Assembly (NCBI RefSeq): GCF_963525165.1
Contig: NZ_CAURJN010000005.1
Span: forward strand, 1 to 64,000
Source: Gemella sp963525165
GTDB taxonomy: Bacteria > Bacillota > Bacilli > Staphylococcales > Gemellaceae
Length of the DNA: 64,000 nucleotides
Direction of reading: 5' to 3'
Part shown: in pieces, positions 43,860 to 52,685 of the stretch
Position numbering within the stretch: the first letter of the stretch is position 1
Layout: the number at the start of each line of letters is the position of its first letter
Translations under genes and position numbers: made by a program
The notes under the pieces: model-generated
Database searches by the model: none
The model's input: only the letters and a program-made list of their open reading frames with translations
Told to the model about the DNA's origin: nothing

Positions 43860-44684
43860 ATGACATATTATGAAAATATTGTAGAGACGGCAAACTACAT
43901 CAAAAAATATTTTGGAGAACAAATTGACTACGCAGTAGTATTAGGAAGTGGGATCACTTTAGAATTAGAAGATCAACAAGAACTTGGCTACGAAGCTATT
44001 CCACTTTTTCCAGGAAACAAACACGCTAACCGTGTTAAAGGACATGCAAATAAACTAACTTTCGGAAAAATTTCTGGGAAAAATGTATTAGTATTAAACG
44101 GACGTCTTCACTATTACGAAGGATACAGCATGAAAGATGTCGCCTTTATGACATACGTTGTTAAATATCTTGGAGTAAAAGGATTATTCATCACAAATGC
44201 TTGTGGTGCTATCAACACAGACTTCAGCGAAGGAGATATTGTTTGTCTTGACGACTTCATCTCACTTGTTAGCAATAATCCATTAATGGGAGAAAACGAA
44301 CCACGTCTTGGAGAAAGATTCGTTGATATGACTACGCCATTCGATCCATTCTTAGTAGAAAATTTACACAATTCTGCAAAAAAATTAGATATTACATTAT
44401 ACACTGGTGTTTACGGATTCTTCCAAGGTCCTTACTTCGAAACACGTGCAGAAATTCGTGCATTTAAAACTATGGGATGTGACCTTGTAGGTATGTCTAC
44501 AGTACCAGAAGTAATCGCTGCAAACCACGCATCACTTCCAGTTGCAGTATTAGCTTGTGCAACTAATATGGCTACAGGAATTCAAGAGAAAAAACACGAC
44601 CACGAACACGTACTACAAACTGCACAAAAAATTAGCGAAAACCTGAAAAAACTTTTAATTGAAACACTACAAAATTTAAAATAA
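43860..44684 (+). CDS. punA: Purine-nucleoside phosphorylase
   Basis: The 274-residue protein has the trimeric PNP family pattern: VVLGSGITLELE (phosphate loop), LNGRLHYYEGY, ITNACGAIN, and GPYFETRAEIRAFKTMGCDLVGMSTVPEVIAANHA. It splits purine nucleosides with phosphate into base and ribose-1-phosphate. The gene has AGGAGG before its start and an extended -10 (TGCTATAAT, 43818-43823). With the neighbouring nup/bmp uptake genes it completes import and cleavage of purine nucleosides. The 302-bp gap upstream is the divergent promoter region. Confidence 0.94.
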   Translation: MTYYENIVETANYIKKYFGEQIDYAVVLGSGITLELEDQQELGYEAIPLFPGNKHANRVKGHANKLTFGKISGKNVLVLNGRLHYYEGYSMKDVAFMTYVVKYLGVKGLFITNACGAINTDFSEGDIVCLDDFISLVSNNPLMGENEPRLGERFVDMTTPFDPFLVENLHNSAKKLDITLYTGVYGFFQGPYFETRAEIRAFKTMGCDLVGMSTVPEVIAANHASLPVAVLACATNMATGIQEKKHDHEHVLQTAQKISENLKKLLIETLQNLK

Positions 44685-44698
44685 TAAGGAGTCAAATT

Positions 44699-45124
44699 AT
44701 GGAAAAAACTATTTTCGAAAAAATTATTGATGGAGAAATCCCAAGTTATAAAGTATATGAAGATGAGCATGTATACAGCTTTCTAGATGTGTTCCCTATT
44801 ACAAAAGGACACACTTTAGTAATTCCGAAAAAACACAGCAGAAATATTCTTGACTGTGATCCTGAAACAGCTGCTAACATTGGACGTGTTCTTCCGAAAA
44901 TTGCTAATGCTGTAAAAGAAGCATATGGTTGTGACGGAGTAAATATCTTCCAAAATAACGAAGAATATGCTGGACAAAGTGTCTTCCACCTTCACTTCCA
45001 CATCGTACCAAGATATAAAGATAAAGATGTAAACTTCGACAATTTAGAAGTTAAATGGCCACCTCAAAAAGTTGAGCCTGCTGAATTCGAAGAAATTAGA
45101 AAAGCAATCGCTGATAGACTATAG
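44699..45124 (+). CDS. hit: HIT-family nucleotide-binding hydrolase
   Basis: The 141-residue protein has the histidine-triad motif HLHFHIVPRY near residue 97 and the N-terminal CIF-like start KTIFEKIIDGEIPSYKVYEDE. HIT (HINT-like) proteins hydrolyse nucleoside phosphoramidates or adenylylated compounds. It starts 14 bp after punA with AAGGAG and is in the same transcript. Repeat copy D follows 11 bp after the stop and probably supplies the terminator. Confidence 0.92.
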   Translation: MEKTIFEKIIDGEIPSYKVYEDEHVYSFLDVFPITKGHTLVIPKKHSRNILDCDPETAANIGRVLPKIANAVKEAYGCDGVNIFQNNEEYAGQSVFHLHFHIVPRYKDKDVNFDNLEVKWPPQKVEPAEFEEIRKAIADRL

Positions 45125-45135
45125 AAATAAAAAAC

Positions 45136-45310
45136 GGTGCTGACCCAAAAGTCCTAAATTTTAACAAGGTTTATATGAAAATTCATAGACGCAGTGGTTT
45201 ATTGATATCTAAATTCGCTTTTTAAACGCTTTTTAGATATCTAGTAAACTACTGCAGGAAGTGACTCTAGAAAATCGATTTCTTAGAAATCGAAATTTTT
45301 GAGTCACTCT
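45136..45310. repeat. MITE-like intergenic repeat, copy D
   Basis: This copy is inverted relative to those at 5403, 7497 and 13725. It starts GGTGCTGACCCAAAAGTCC and ends with GTGACTC...GAGTCAC enclosing CGATTT/AAATCG. Here the last hairpin is followed by TTTTTTA, so it works as a terminator for punA-hit. The remaining 120 bp of the gap contain only the ytxH terminator. Confidence 0.85.
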
Positions 45311-45380
45311 TTTTTATGTTGTATTCTGTTTTTTGAAATTGAGTAATTTCTAATATAGAATTATTTTACATAAAGAAAAC

Positions 45381-45411
45381 CGAGGCTAAAGAGATATTTC
45401 TCCATGCCTCG
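45381..45411 (-). terminator. Terminator of the YtxH-like gene
   Basis: CGAGGC (45381-45386) pairs with GCCTCG (45406-45411), with an inner GAGA/TCTC-like stem. The minus strand then reads GGTTTTCTTT. Confidence 0.75.
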
Positions 45412-45433
45412 ATTCCATCATATATCATCTATA

Positions 45434-46117
45434 CTACTTATTTCCTTCTTTTGAAGCGAATAAAGAAACGATAGAATCTAGAGTTGTTTTTGGTTTTTCC
45501 TCAACTTCCTCTTCTAATTCTTCATGTACTTCTTCTGCTTTTTCAATAACTGGAGCTACAGCCTCATGAATTTCTTCAAAAGTCGGCTCCACTTTTTCTT
45601 CGTATTGCTCTACTGCCGCTTCTTTTACATTCTCCACAACTTCTTCCGTTTTCTCAAAAACAGGTTCTGTAGCTGGTACTACAGTCTCTTCTGCATTCTC
45701 AACTACTGGTACAACAACTTCTTCTACTTTTTCTACAACTGGAGCAGCTACTTCTTCTACTGCAGGTTGTACAGCTTCTCTCACATCTTCTACTGTTTCA
45801 GTTACTTCTGCTACTACTTCTTCTTTAACCTCTTCAGCCTTAGCTCCTAATTCTACGAAGTTTTCTTCTACTTCTACAACTTCTTCAGATGTTGTTAATT
45901 CTTCTAATTTTTCTTTAGCAAGATCTTTTTCTTCCTGCGCTTGTGCTTCTAGTTCCTGAATTTTATCATTAACAATTTCTGTTAATCTATCAATACCATT
46001 TCTAGCATTTTCTTTTAATAACTCTTTGTGTTTTTCTAACTCTTTAGGATTTTTATAATAATAAGCTCCTATTGCACTTACCGCTCCTAATAAAGCACCT
46101 TTAAATATTTTACCCAT
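45434..46117 (-). CDS. YtxH-like protein with extended acidic repeat tail
   Basis: The 227-residue protein starts MGKIFKGALLGAVSAIGAYYYKNP, a short hydrophobic glycine-rich segment typical of YtxH/general stress proteins. A coiled-coil region follows (about 28-75). The rest is a long acidic, Val/Glu/Pro-rich tail of imperfect units (VEKVEEVVVPVVENAEE and similar, about 90-205), then a short end (TLDSIVSLFASKE). Cell-envelope or stress function is presumed from the family. The tail could be elongated by repeat expansion. Confidence 0.65.
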   Translation of the reverse strand: MGKIFKGALLGAVSAIGAYYYKNPKELEKHKELLKENARNGIDRLTEIVNDKIQELEAQAQEEKDLAKEKLEELTTSEEVVEVEENFVELGAKAEEVKEEVVAEVTETVEDVREAVQPAVEEVAAPVVEKVEEVVVPVVENAEETVVPATEPVFEKTEEVVENVKEAAVEQYEEKVEPTFEEIHEAVAPVIEKAEEVHEELEEEVEEKPKTTLDSIVSLFASKEGNK

Positions 46118-46228
46118 GTGTAAACTCCTCCTAATTTCTTATCAGTATTGATTTTATCAAAAAAATTGAATAATGTAAAGGATTTAAAGGTTTTTAATTA
46201 AGTTTTTTTGCTGATAATAATAAAAAAT

Positions 46229-46272
46229 AATAGAAGCAACATCTAGATATATAATTCAGTATCACTTCTATT
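46229..46272 (-). terminator. Possible terminator after nrdD
   Basis: AATAGAAG (46229-46236) pairs with CTTCTATT (46265-46272) around a long loop. The minus strand then has TTTTTTATTATTATC. Confidence 0.5.
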
Positions 46273-46282
46273 AAGATTATTT

Positions 46283-48466
46283 TTATTTTAAATGTTTTAC
46301 CCTTGCTACAATTTCTTTATGACGACCTTTAATCATAGGACGAGCTTGAGGATTTCCTAAGTATCCACATGTTCTCTTAACAACATCGCAACTTTTCGGA
46401 TCTCTATTCCCACATTCTGGGCATTTAAATCCTTTTTTAGTAGGTTCAAATTCACCCTCATATCCGCATTTATAGCATCTATCTATCGGCGTATTGGTTC
46501 CCAAATATCCAACCTTATCGTAAGCATAATCCCATACCGCTTCTAGTGCTTTTGGATTTTGTTTTAACACTGGATACTCGCAATAATGTATGAATCCACC
46601 ACTTGCATAATATGGATAATCTTTTTCAAAATCTAATTTTTCAAATGGAGTCGGGTTCTTTCTTACATCATAATGATATGAGTTTGTATAATATTCTTTG
46701 TCTGTAATATTTTCTACAATACCAAACTTCTCAGTATCCATTCGACAGAATCTATCAGTTAGAGACTCACTAGGTGTTGAATAAATACTATACCAATAGT
46801 CTCCCTCTTCTGTCCATTTATCTACACACTCTTTCATATAACGCATGATATCAAGAGTAAATTCTTTTGCTTCGGAATTTTCCTCCCATTTCCCGCCATA
46901 AAAGACACTTGCCACTTCATATAAACCTATATATCCCAATGATAATGTAGAACGTTTATTGTCAAATAATTGTTTTACCCTATCCTCAGGTTTAAGTCGT
47001 TTACCGAAAGCTCCGTGCATGTAAAGAATAGGTGCATTTTGAGGTTTTGCCTCACCACAGCGTTTTGCTCTGTAATCAAGTGCATCTTTACAAATTTCTA
47101 ATCTCTCTTTAAAAATTTCCCAGAACTCGTTCTTATTACCTTTTGATTCTAAAGCTATTCTAGGAAGATTTAACGTTACTACCCCAAGATTCATACGCCC
47201 ACTTTCCACAAGTTCTCCTTGTTCATTTCTCCACGCAGGTAAGAATGATCTACATCCCATAGGAGTTTTACAACTACCAGTAATCTTCGTAATAGTATCA
47301 TACATAAGTACATCTGGATACATTCTTTGAGTTGCGCATGACAACGCAAGTTGTTTTACATCATAGTTAGGATCTGTTGGTTTTAAATTTAAGCCATCTT
47401 TAATAACAAAAATTAACTTAGGGAAAATAGCCGTTCTTTTCTCTTTTCCTAATCCTTCTATTCTTACCTTAAGTATCGCTTTTTGAATTTCTTTTTCAAA
47501 ATAGCCCTCACCTAACCCAAAACCTAATGATGTAAATGGTGTTTGTCCTTGTGAAGAGTATAGAGTATTAATTTCATATTCTAAAGATTGCATTGCATCA
47601 AAAATATCTTTTTTAGTCTTTTGTTTAGCAAATTCCTTTTGTTTTTCCTCATCATCAATCCACTCTTGAGCCATTTTTAAATTCTTTTCATAGTTCAATT
47701 CTGCAAACGGTGCAAGTACTTCGTCTATTCTATCAGCACTACATCCCCCATATTGACTTGAGGCAACATTAGCAATAATCTGAGCCATTTGAGCTGTAGC
47801 TGTTTGAATACTTTTTGGACTATCTACATCAGCATTACCGATTTTAAATCCTTTTGTCAACATTTCTTTGAAATCAATTAAGCAACAATTAGTTAAAGGC
47901 TGATAAGGAGAATAATCTAAGTCATGATAGTGAATATCTCCTTTTTGATGAGCATTAGCCACATGCTTTGGTAGCATTTTAAGTCCAATTGCCTTAGCAA
48001 CAATTCCACTAGTTAAATCACGGTGTGTATTAAACACTAAACTATCCTTGTTCGCATTTTCATTCACCACATTCTCATCACGATTAACTAATTTTTCAAT
48101 CGCTACATTTATATCTAAACTACGCTCACGTTCAATATCACGCATACTTCTATATCCAACGTACTCTTCATAAATAGCTTCTTCACCTAAAGTAAGTAGT
48201 GTGTGCTCAACAATATTTTGAAGCTCATAAATTTTAATATTACCTTTAAATCTATTAGCAATCTCCAAAATAACATTATCCACAATACCATTAATATTAA
48301 CACTATGGTTTTTACCAAATACTGAATGTACCGCTTTTTCTATCGCCTTATAGATTTTTTCAGCATCAAACCTAACTATACGTCCATCCCTTTTTATAAC
48401 TAGTAAATTTTTAGTTAAATTATCTACTTTTGCCTTTGTATAAGAATATAAATTATTATTTTGCAT
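46283..48466 (-). CDS. nrdD: Anaerobic (class III) ribonucleoside-triphosphate reductase
   Basis: From the ATG at 48466 (GAGGGAT upstream) the protein has 727 residues; an ATG 18 bp earlier lacks a ribosome site. The N-terminal ATP-cone covers about residues 10-95 (VIKRDGRIVRFDAEKI). The catalytic barrel has SCATQRMYPDV, and the C-terminal zinc site has CYKCGYEGEF and CPECGNRD. The glycyl-radical motif is RTCGYLGNP. It makes dNTPs without oxygen. No nrdG activase is adjacent, which is unusual, so it must be elsewhere. Confidence 0.95.
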   Translation of the reverse strand: MQNNNLYSYTKAKVDNLTKNLLVIKRDGRIVRFDAEKIYKAIEKAVHSVFGKNHSVNINGIVDNVILEIANRFKGNIKIYELQNIVEHTLLTLGEEAIYEEYVGYRSMRDIERERSLDINVAIEKLVNRDENVVNENANKDSLVFNTHRDLTSGIVAKAIGLKMLPKHVANAHQKGDIHYHDLDYSPYQPLTNCCLIDFKEMLTKGFKIGNADVDSPKSIQTATAQMAQIIANVASSQYGGCSADRIDEVLAPFAELNYEKNLKMAQEWIDDEEKQKEFAKQKTKKDIFDAMQSLEYEINTLYSSQGQTPFTSLGFGLGEGYFEKEIQKAILKVRIEGLGKEKRTAIFPKLIFVIKDGLNLKPTDPNYDVKQLALSCATQRMYPDVLMYDTITKITGSCKTPMGCRSFLPAWRNEQGELVESGRMNLGVVTLNLPRIALESKGNKNEFWEIFKERLEICKDALDYRAKRCGEAKPQNAPILYMHGAFGKRLKPEDRVKQLFDNKRSTLSLGYIGLYEVASVFYGGKWEENSEAKEFTLDIMRYMKECVDKWTEEGDYWYSIYSTPSESLTDRFCRMDTEKFGIVENITDKEYYTNSYHYDVRKNPTPFEKLDFEKDYPYYASGGFIHYCEYPVLKQNPKALEAVWDYAYDKVGYLGTNTPIDRCYKCGYEGEFEPTKKGFKCPECGNRDPKSCDVVKRTCGYLGNPQARPMIKGRHKEIVARVKHLK

Positions 48467-48484
48467 GTTATCCCTCATTTCCAT

Positions 48485-48868
48485 ATAAATTTTTTCTTAA
48501 ATAAAAATATTACAATACTATCTTATCTCAAAAATTTCTTCCTGTCTACAACATTTATTTCCGGGAAATCTAGAAAGCTTATTAGCTAGCCTTTTTCTCT
48601 AATTGTGAATTTTTTTAGCTATTCTGTTTTCTATAAATATATCTCAAAAAGCTATTATATCAACTCTAGTCAAGGTTAACGTATACTACTGTACTATTTT
48701 CTAATAAAGACTATTTATAATACAGCTTCCCACTTCCCTTATTTAACACTAATTGAAAATGACATTCAAAAAGTTCACTAATACATAAAAAATTTATTTT
48801 TTTATTACTTAAACTGTATTTTAATATAGCAATTTATGATAAAATTATAATAAATAATAAAGCGAGAA
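48485..48868. other. Intergenic region between nrdD and the alarmone synthetase
   Basis: This is the shared upstream region of two divergent genes. It is AT-rich. I see no NrdR-like box pair, repeat or small gene that I can support. Confidence 0.5.
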
Positions 48869-49567
48869 ATGTATATGAAAAAAACACAAATTGAAAAACT
48901 AACCGATCAATTATTTTCTATGGAAAATGATAGTTCACTATTAATAAATGAATTAGAGCCCTATGTAGAATTATTTATGCACTACGAATGTGCTATGCTA
49001 GAAATTGAAACAAAATTAAATGTTTTTGATAAGGAATTTTCTTTGCACGGAGAAAGCAACCCAATCGAATCTGTAAATACTAGATTGAAGACACCCATGA
49101 GTTTAATGAACAAACTTAAACGTTTAGACTTACCTTTTGACATAAATACAATAAAAGAAAATATCTATGATGTTGCCGGCGTACGTGTTATATGTTCATT
49201 TAAAAATGATGTTTATAAACTTGTAGATGCCTTAAAACAACAAGATGACCTAACGGTTATAGCTGAAAAAGACTATATTAAAAATCATAAAGATAATGGA
49301 TATAGAAGTTATCACCTTATCGTAAAAGTTCCCATTTTCCTATCAGATAAAGTAGAACACATTGCGGTGGAAGTCCAGTTCAGAACAATCGCCATGGATT
49401 TTTGGGCAAGCTTAGAACATAAACTTAGATACAAGAAAAATTTAAGTGAAGAGAAAGAAAAAGAAATAGCGCGTCGTCTTCAGCTCTGTGCTGAAATAAG
49501 CGCCAAACTTGATAATCAAATGCAAAAGGTTAAAGAAATAATAGAAGATAACTCACAATTTCTATAA
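48869..49567 (+). CDS. Small alarmone synthetase (RelP/RelQ-like GTP pyrophosphokinase)
   Basis: The 232-residue protein is a stand-alone RelA/SpoT synthetase domain without the hydrolase and TGS/ACT regions. Landmarks are IESVNTRLKTPMSLMNKLKR, IYDVAGVRVICSF (Mg-binding region), NGYRSYHLIVKVP and VEVQFRTIAMDFWASLEHKLRYK. It should make (p)ppGpp from ATP and GTP/GDP under stress. The length and DVAGVRV/YIKNHKDNGYRSYH pattern fit the RelP (YwaC) group slightly better than RelQ. A strong terminator follows. Confidence 0.88.
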   Translation: MYMKKTQIEKLTDQLFSMENDSSLLINELEPYVELFMHYECAMLEIETKLNVFDKEFSLHGESNPIESVNTRLKTPMSLMNKLKRLDLPFDINTIKENIYDVAGVRVICSFKNDVYKLVDALKQQDDLTVIAEKDYIKNHKDNGYRSYHLIVKVPIFLSDKVEHIAVEVQFRTIAMDFWASLEHKLRYKKNLSEEKEKEIARRLQLCAEISAKLDNQMQKVKEIIEDNSQFL

Positions 49568-49570
49568 AGT

Positions 49571-49612
49571 AAATCCTCTAAGTATTAGTATCATACTAAC
49601 ATTAGAGGATTT
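49571..49612. terminator. Terminator after the alarmone synthetase
   Basis: AAATCCTCTAA (49571-49581) pairs with TTAGAGGATTT (49602-49612) and has an inner TAGTA/TACTA stem. Confidence 0.85.
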
Positions 49613-49623
49613 ATCATTTAAAC

Positions 49624-49734
49624 TTATTTCTCTTCACTATTTTTCACAGAGTAAACAAAGTATATTACTAAAACAACTAAAATCCAGCATCCAAAAATTA
49701 TCCGTGTTGATAATTGAATTCCATATAATAACAT
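49624..49734 (-). CDS. Possible small membrane peptide
   Basis: A 36-residue frame encodes one membrane segment (IIFGCWILVVLVIYFVYSV) and a charged KNSEEK tail. No ribosome site is visible before its ATG, and a weak TATAAT (49763-49768) lies upstream. It fills the space between two terminators, downstream of the grd operon terminator. It could be a real small membrane protein or chance. Confidence 0.3.
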   Translation of the reverse strand: MLLYGIQLSTRIIFGCWILVVLVIYFVYSVKNSEEK

Positions 49735-49846
49735 GAAGATAATTTAAGCAAATTTTTCTTTTATTATATTTTTTCAAATAATTAATATAACGATTTTACT
49801 TTAATACATTCACAAAATTTTGTAATCTCATATTACTAACTACATA

Positions 49847-49894
49847 AAAAAACCTTTATATTGGAAATAGTTTTATCCAATATAAAGGTTTTTT
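49847..49894. terminator. Terminator of the grd operon
   Basis: A perfect 18-bp stem (49847-49864 with 49877-49894) has a 12-nt loop and T runs on both strands, 62 bp past the grdD stop. Confidence 0.9.
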
Positions 49895-49955
49895 ATTAAT
49901 TGTTTAAACCTTACGGCTTTTCCTTCTCTAAGAAACCAATCTGCCTATCTTTAGA

Positions 49956-51098
49956 TTATGAAATAAGCCCTTCATTTTTAAGAATTTCTTCTGCTGAATC
50001 TTTCTTATCAGGATTTACTAAAACTATCGGTCCAGTACATCCCATTCCACTCTCAGCATATATTCCATTTTTCCAAAGTAGTTTAGTTGCATCTTCAAGA
50101 TCTAGAATATCTATACCTGAAATTTGTGCAGTAACTACTTCTTTATCTGGCATTTTTACCTCTTCAGTAGTTGCTGAGCCTTCTTTTTTAACTTTCAATT
50201 TAGAAATGAATTCATCAAGTTTAGCTTTATTAGCTTTTTCAAATTCTTGTCTTGCTATTTCGTTTACTTTACCTTTGGCTACTTCATAAGCATATTTCAA
50301 TGCATTGGCAACAACAGGTGAACCAGATGCTCTTGATAAGATTAAAATTCTTCTATCGTAATCTTCTCCTACACCAGGTCCATATCCAAATCCACTAGCT
50401 TCATAATCTCCACCAGTAGTGAACGCTGAGAATACTTTCATGAATAAGTTACCAGTTAATGAATCAACAACCATAACATCAGGAGTTCCCATAAGTAAAT
50501 CATTACCTCTCATTACAGAACCACCATCCGCTCTTTGAGATGTTGCAAATTCAAATTCATAACCATTCTCTTTAAGGTCTAATAAAATTTTTTCAACTTG
50601 TCTAGCACCTTCAACATTCGCTATACCAACAGTAGGATTAGATTTTCCAAGTGATTTAGCAGTTGCAATACCGTAAAGTGTATTTCTTACCATTGCTTCA
50701 ACTCTGTTAGTAGCTGAAGTCCCTGTTGTTGTTGCAAGAAGCATTTCATTACCTCTTCCAGGTGTAACAACTCTACCAACTGTTGATACACCAATAGGGA
50801 AATTATAATGCATAGTTACACAAGAAGCTATTTCCCCTTTATCTAATAGGTCTTCCATAATTTTGTGAGCTTCGTCTTCATCTTTAGCTTCATAAGATTC
50901 GAAATCTTCATGTCCCTTACCTATTAAAACTATGTCGAATACAGGATTTTTAGCTAATATTGCACCTTGTAGTAAATTCTCGAAACCATGTTCACTTCCT
51001 AAAGTTGTTAAACCAACTTTTAATTTCTTACCAAAGTTACCTGTTTCAATGGCATTAGCTACTTCTAGCAATACTTCTGATATAACTTGTTTACTCAT
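49956..51098 (-). CDS. grdD: Glycine reductase complex C, subunit GrdD (alpha)
   Basis: The 380-residue protein belongs to the GrdD/PlsX-like acyl transferase group and forms protein C with GrdC. Protein C takes the carboxymethyl-selenoether from selenoprotein A and releases acetyl phosphate. Visible pieces include GLTTLGSEHGFENLLQGAILA, a glycine-rich GFGYGPGVGEDYDRR, and the C-terminal ESGMGCTGPIVLVNP with the Cys expected to be near the active site. It is the last gene of the operon and begins 10 bp after grdC with a GGGGTGAT site. Confidence 0.9.
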   Translation of the reverse strand: MSKQVISEVLLEVANAIETGNFGKKLKVGLTTLGSEHGFENLLQGAILAKNPVFDIVLIGKGHEDFESYEAKDEDEAHKIMEDLLDKGEIASCVTMHYNFPIGVSTVGRVVTPGRGNEMLLATTTGTSATNRVEAMVRNTLYGIATAKSLGKSNPTVGIANVEGARQVEKILLDLKENGYEFEFATSQRADGGSVMRGNDLLMGTPDVMVVDSLTGNLFMKVFSAFTTGGDYEASGFGYGPGVGEDYDRRILILSRASGSPVVANALKYAYEVAKGKVNEIARQEFEKANKAKLDEFISKLKVKKEGSATTEEVKMPDKEVVTAQISGIDILDLEDATKLLWKNGIYAESGMGCTGPIVLVNPDKKDSAEEILKNEGLIS

Positions 51099-51108
51099 AG
51101 TATCACCC

Positions 51109-52632
51109 CTATTCTTCTAACATTTCTTGGGAAATTTTTCTCATTGATTCTGCAATAATTTTTCTTATTTCATCTTTAGAAATTCCTGCAGATTCTCCTT
51201 CTACATTACCGCTGTTTCTTTCAACTACAATAGATACTCCATCAAATAAGTTTGTCATTCTTCCTAAGAATAGACTACCTTTACCTACGATCATAGCACG
51301 GTTTTTATCACCTTTTGTTAAGTCATCAATTAAGAATCCTACATAAGGTACTCCTGAAGGAATGTGTCCTTGTGTTGGAGCCCAACCAGGTAAACCTTTA
51401 GCTTCGATAAATGTTTTAAGTTCTTTTTTCTCAATATCTCCACGCATTGCAGCTAATGCCGCAATCATTTTGTAGTTAGCTTCTGGAACGTTACCTGCTC
51501 CAGCAGCTTTTGTGATGTCTGGGTTTTGCATCTCTACAGAGAATACATCAACATCTGTAATTTTCAATTTAGCTTTATCTAATGGATCAGCTACTAAAGC
51601 TCCCATTACAGCTTGTGGTGAAGATCCTGTTCCTACGTTGTGTTTTCCGACCATATCAGTTCTAATGATTGGATTTACTCCATCATTTTCACTAATAAGA
51701 ACAGCAAATCCACCTAGAACATCTTCTAGAACTGGAAGACCTTTTTTAACGTGGTCTTTACCATTCATACCTAATTTAGCACTTGCTCCACCAGCAACTA
51801 CTAATACATTTTTGTATACTCCAGCTTTTACTAAAGATGAAGCACTGATTAATGCGTGAGTTGGTGCAGCACAGAAACCTCTTAAGTCAGATCCAGTAGC
51901 GTTAACTAAACCTACAACTTCTGCAATTGCTTTAGCGAAGTTACCACCACCACGCTGGTTAATATCCCCACAAGCTTCTTCAGAACATTCTACAACATAG
52001 TCAATATCAGCTGGGTTTACACCAGAATTACGTAGTAATTCTAATGCAGCAACAACTCCAGAAGCTTTAACTACTAGATTTTCGAATATAACGTGAGCAT
52101 TTAAGTTCACATCAACATCGTGAGCTTTTTTAACATAACCAACTACTTTGCCTTCATGAACTAAATCTTCGAATGATTCTTCATTATCACTTAAGTCAGA
52201 TCCTTCTAATTTTTCGAATAAAGGAGCTAGCTCTTTGAAGTTTTCCTCTATTTTAGGACGAACAGCGGCTACAAACTCTTCTGATAGTTTAACTAAGTCA
52301 AAAGCATCACAAAGTTTCATTAATGCTAAAAACTCATCTTGTGGGACAATTTGTCCAAATTTACCGTGTCGTTCACCTTTTTCATCTTTAATATCATACC
52401 AAGGCATTGGATATGTATTTAATTGTTCAGGTGTTTTATTACCAATATACACTTGGTTAGGTAAATAGTTAACCACTTCTTCATATGTACGAATATGGTT
52501 ATTTACTTCTTTTAAAAACTCTGAATCTGGATTCGTAACTCTTTCTACAGAAGCAGTCGATCCATTTCTTACTATCATATCTGGTGTATGAACAAGAATG
52601 TATCCTGCTCCCTTAAATACTGGATAATTCAT
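51109..52632 (-). CDS. grdC: Glycine reductase complex C, subunit GrdC (beta)
   Basis: The 507-residue protein is a thiolase/FabH-like condensing-enzyme relative and pairs with GrdD. Segments typical of GrdC are FKGAGYILVHTPDMIVRNGSTASVER at the start and VECSEEACGDINQRGGGNFAKAIAEVVG near residue 213 (with Cys). Another is GWAPTQGHIPSGVPYVGF near residue 415. It converts the selenoprotein-bound intermediate into a thioester and then acetyl phosphate. It lies between grdB (about 50 bp) and grdD (10 bp). Confidence 0.92.
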   Translation of the reverse strand: MNYPVFKGAGYILVHTPDMIVRNGSTASVERVTNPDSEFLKEVNNHIRTYEEVVNYLPNQVYIGNKTPEQLNTYPMPWYDIKDEKGERHGKFGQIVPQDEFLALMKLCDAFDLVKLSEEFVAAVRPKIEENFKELAPLFEKLEGSDLSDNEESFEDLVHEGKVVGYVKKAHDVDVNLNAHVIFENLVVKASGVVAALELLRNSGVNPADIDYVVECSEEACGDINQRGGGNFAKAIAEVVGLVNATGSDLRGFCAAPTHALISASSLVKAGVYKNVLVVAGGASAKLGMNGKDHVKKGLPVLEDVLGGFAVLISENDGVNPIIRTDMVGKHNVGTGSSPQAVMGALVADPLDKAKLKITDVDVFSVEMQNPDITKAAGAGNVPEANYKMIAALAAMRGDIEKKELKTFIEAKGLPGWAPTQGHIPSGVPYVGFLIDDLTKGDKNRAMIVGKGSLFLGRMTNLFDGVSIVVERNSGNVEGESAGISKDEIRKIIAESMRKISQEMLEE

Positions 52633-52685
52633 AGCTATATTGTGCTGAGGGTATAAACATACCCTCAGCTCCCCTTTCTTTTTTA

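Noticed and set aside
45524..45850. Phe/Tyr-rich plus-strand frame opposite the YtxH-like gene
   Set aside because: It is a shadow of the Glu/Val repeat tail, with biased composition and no start signals.
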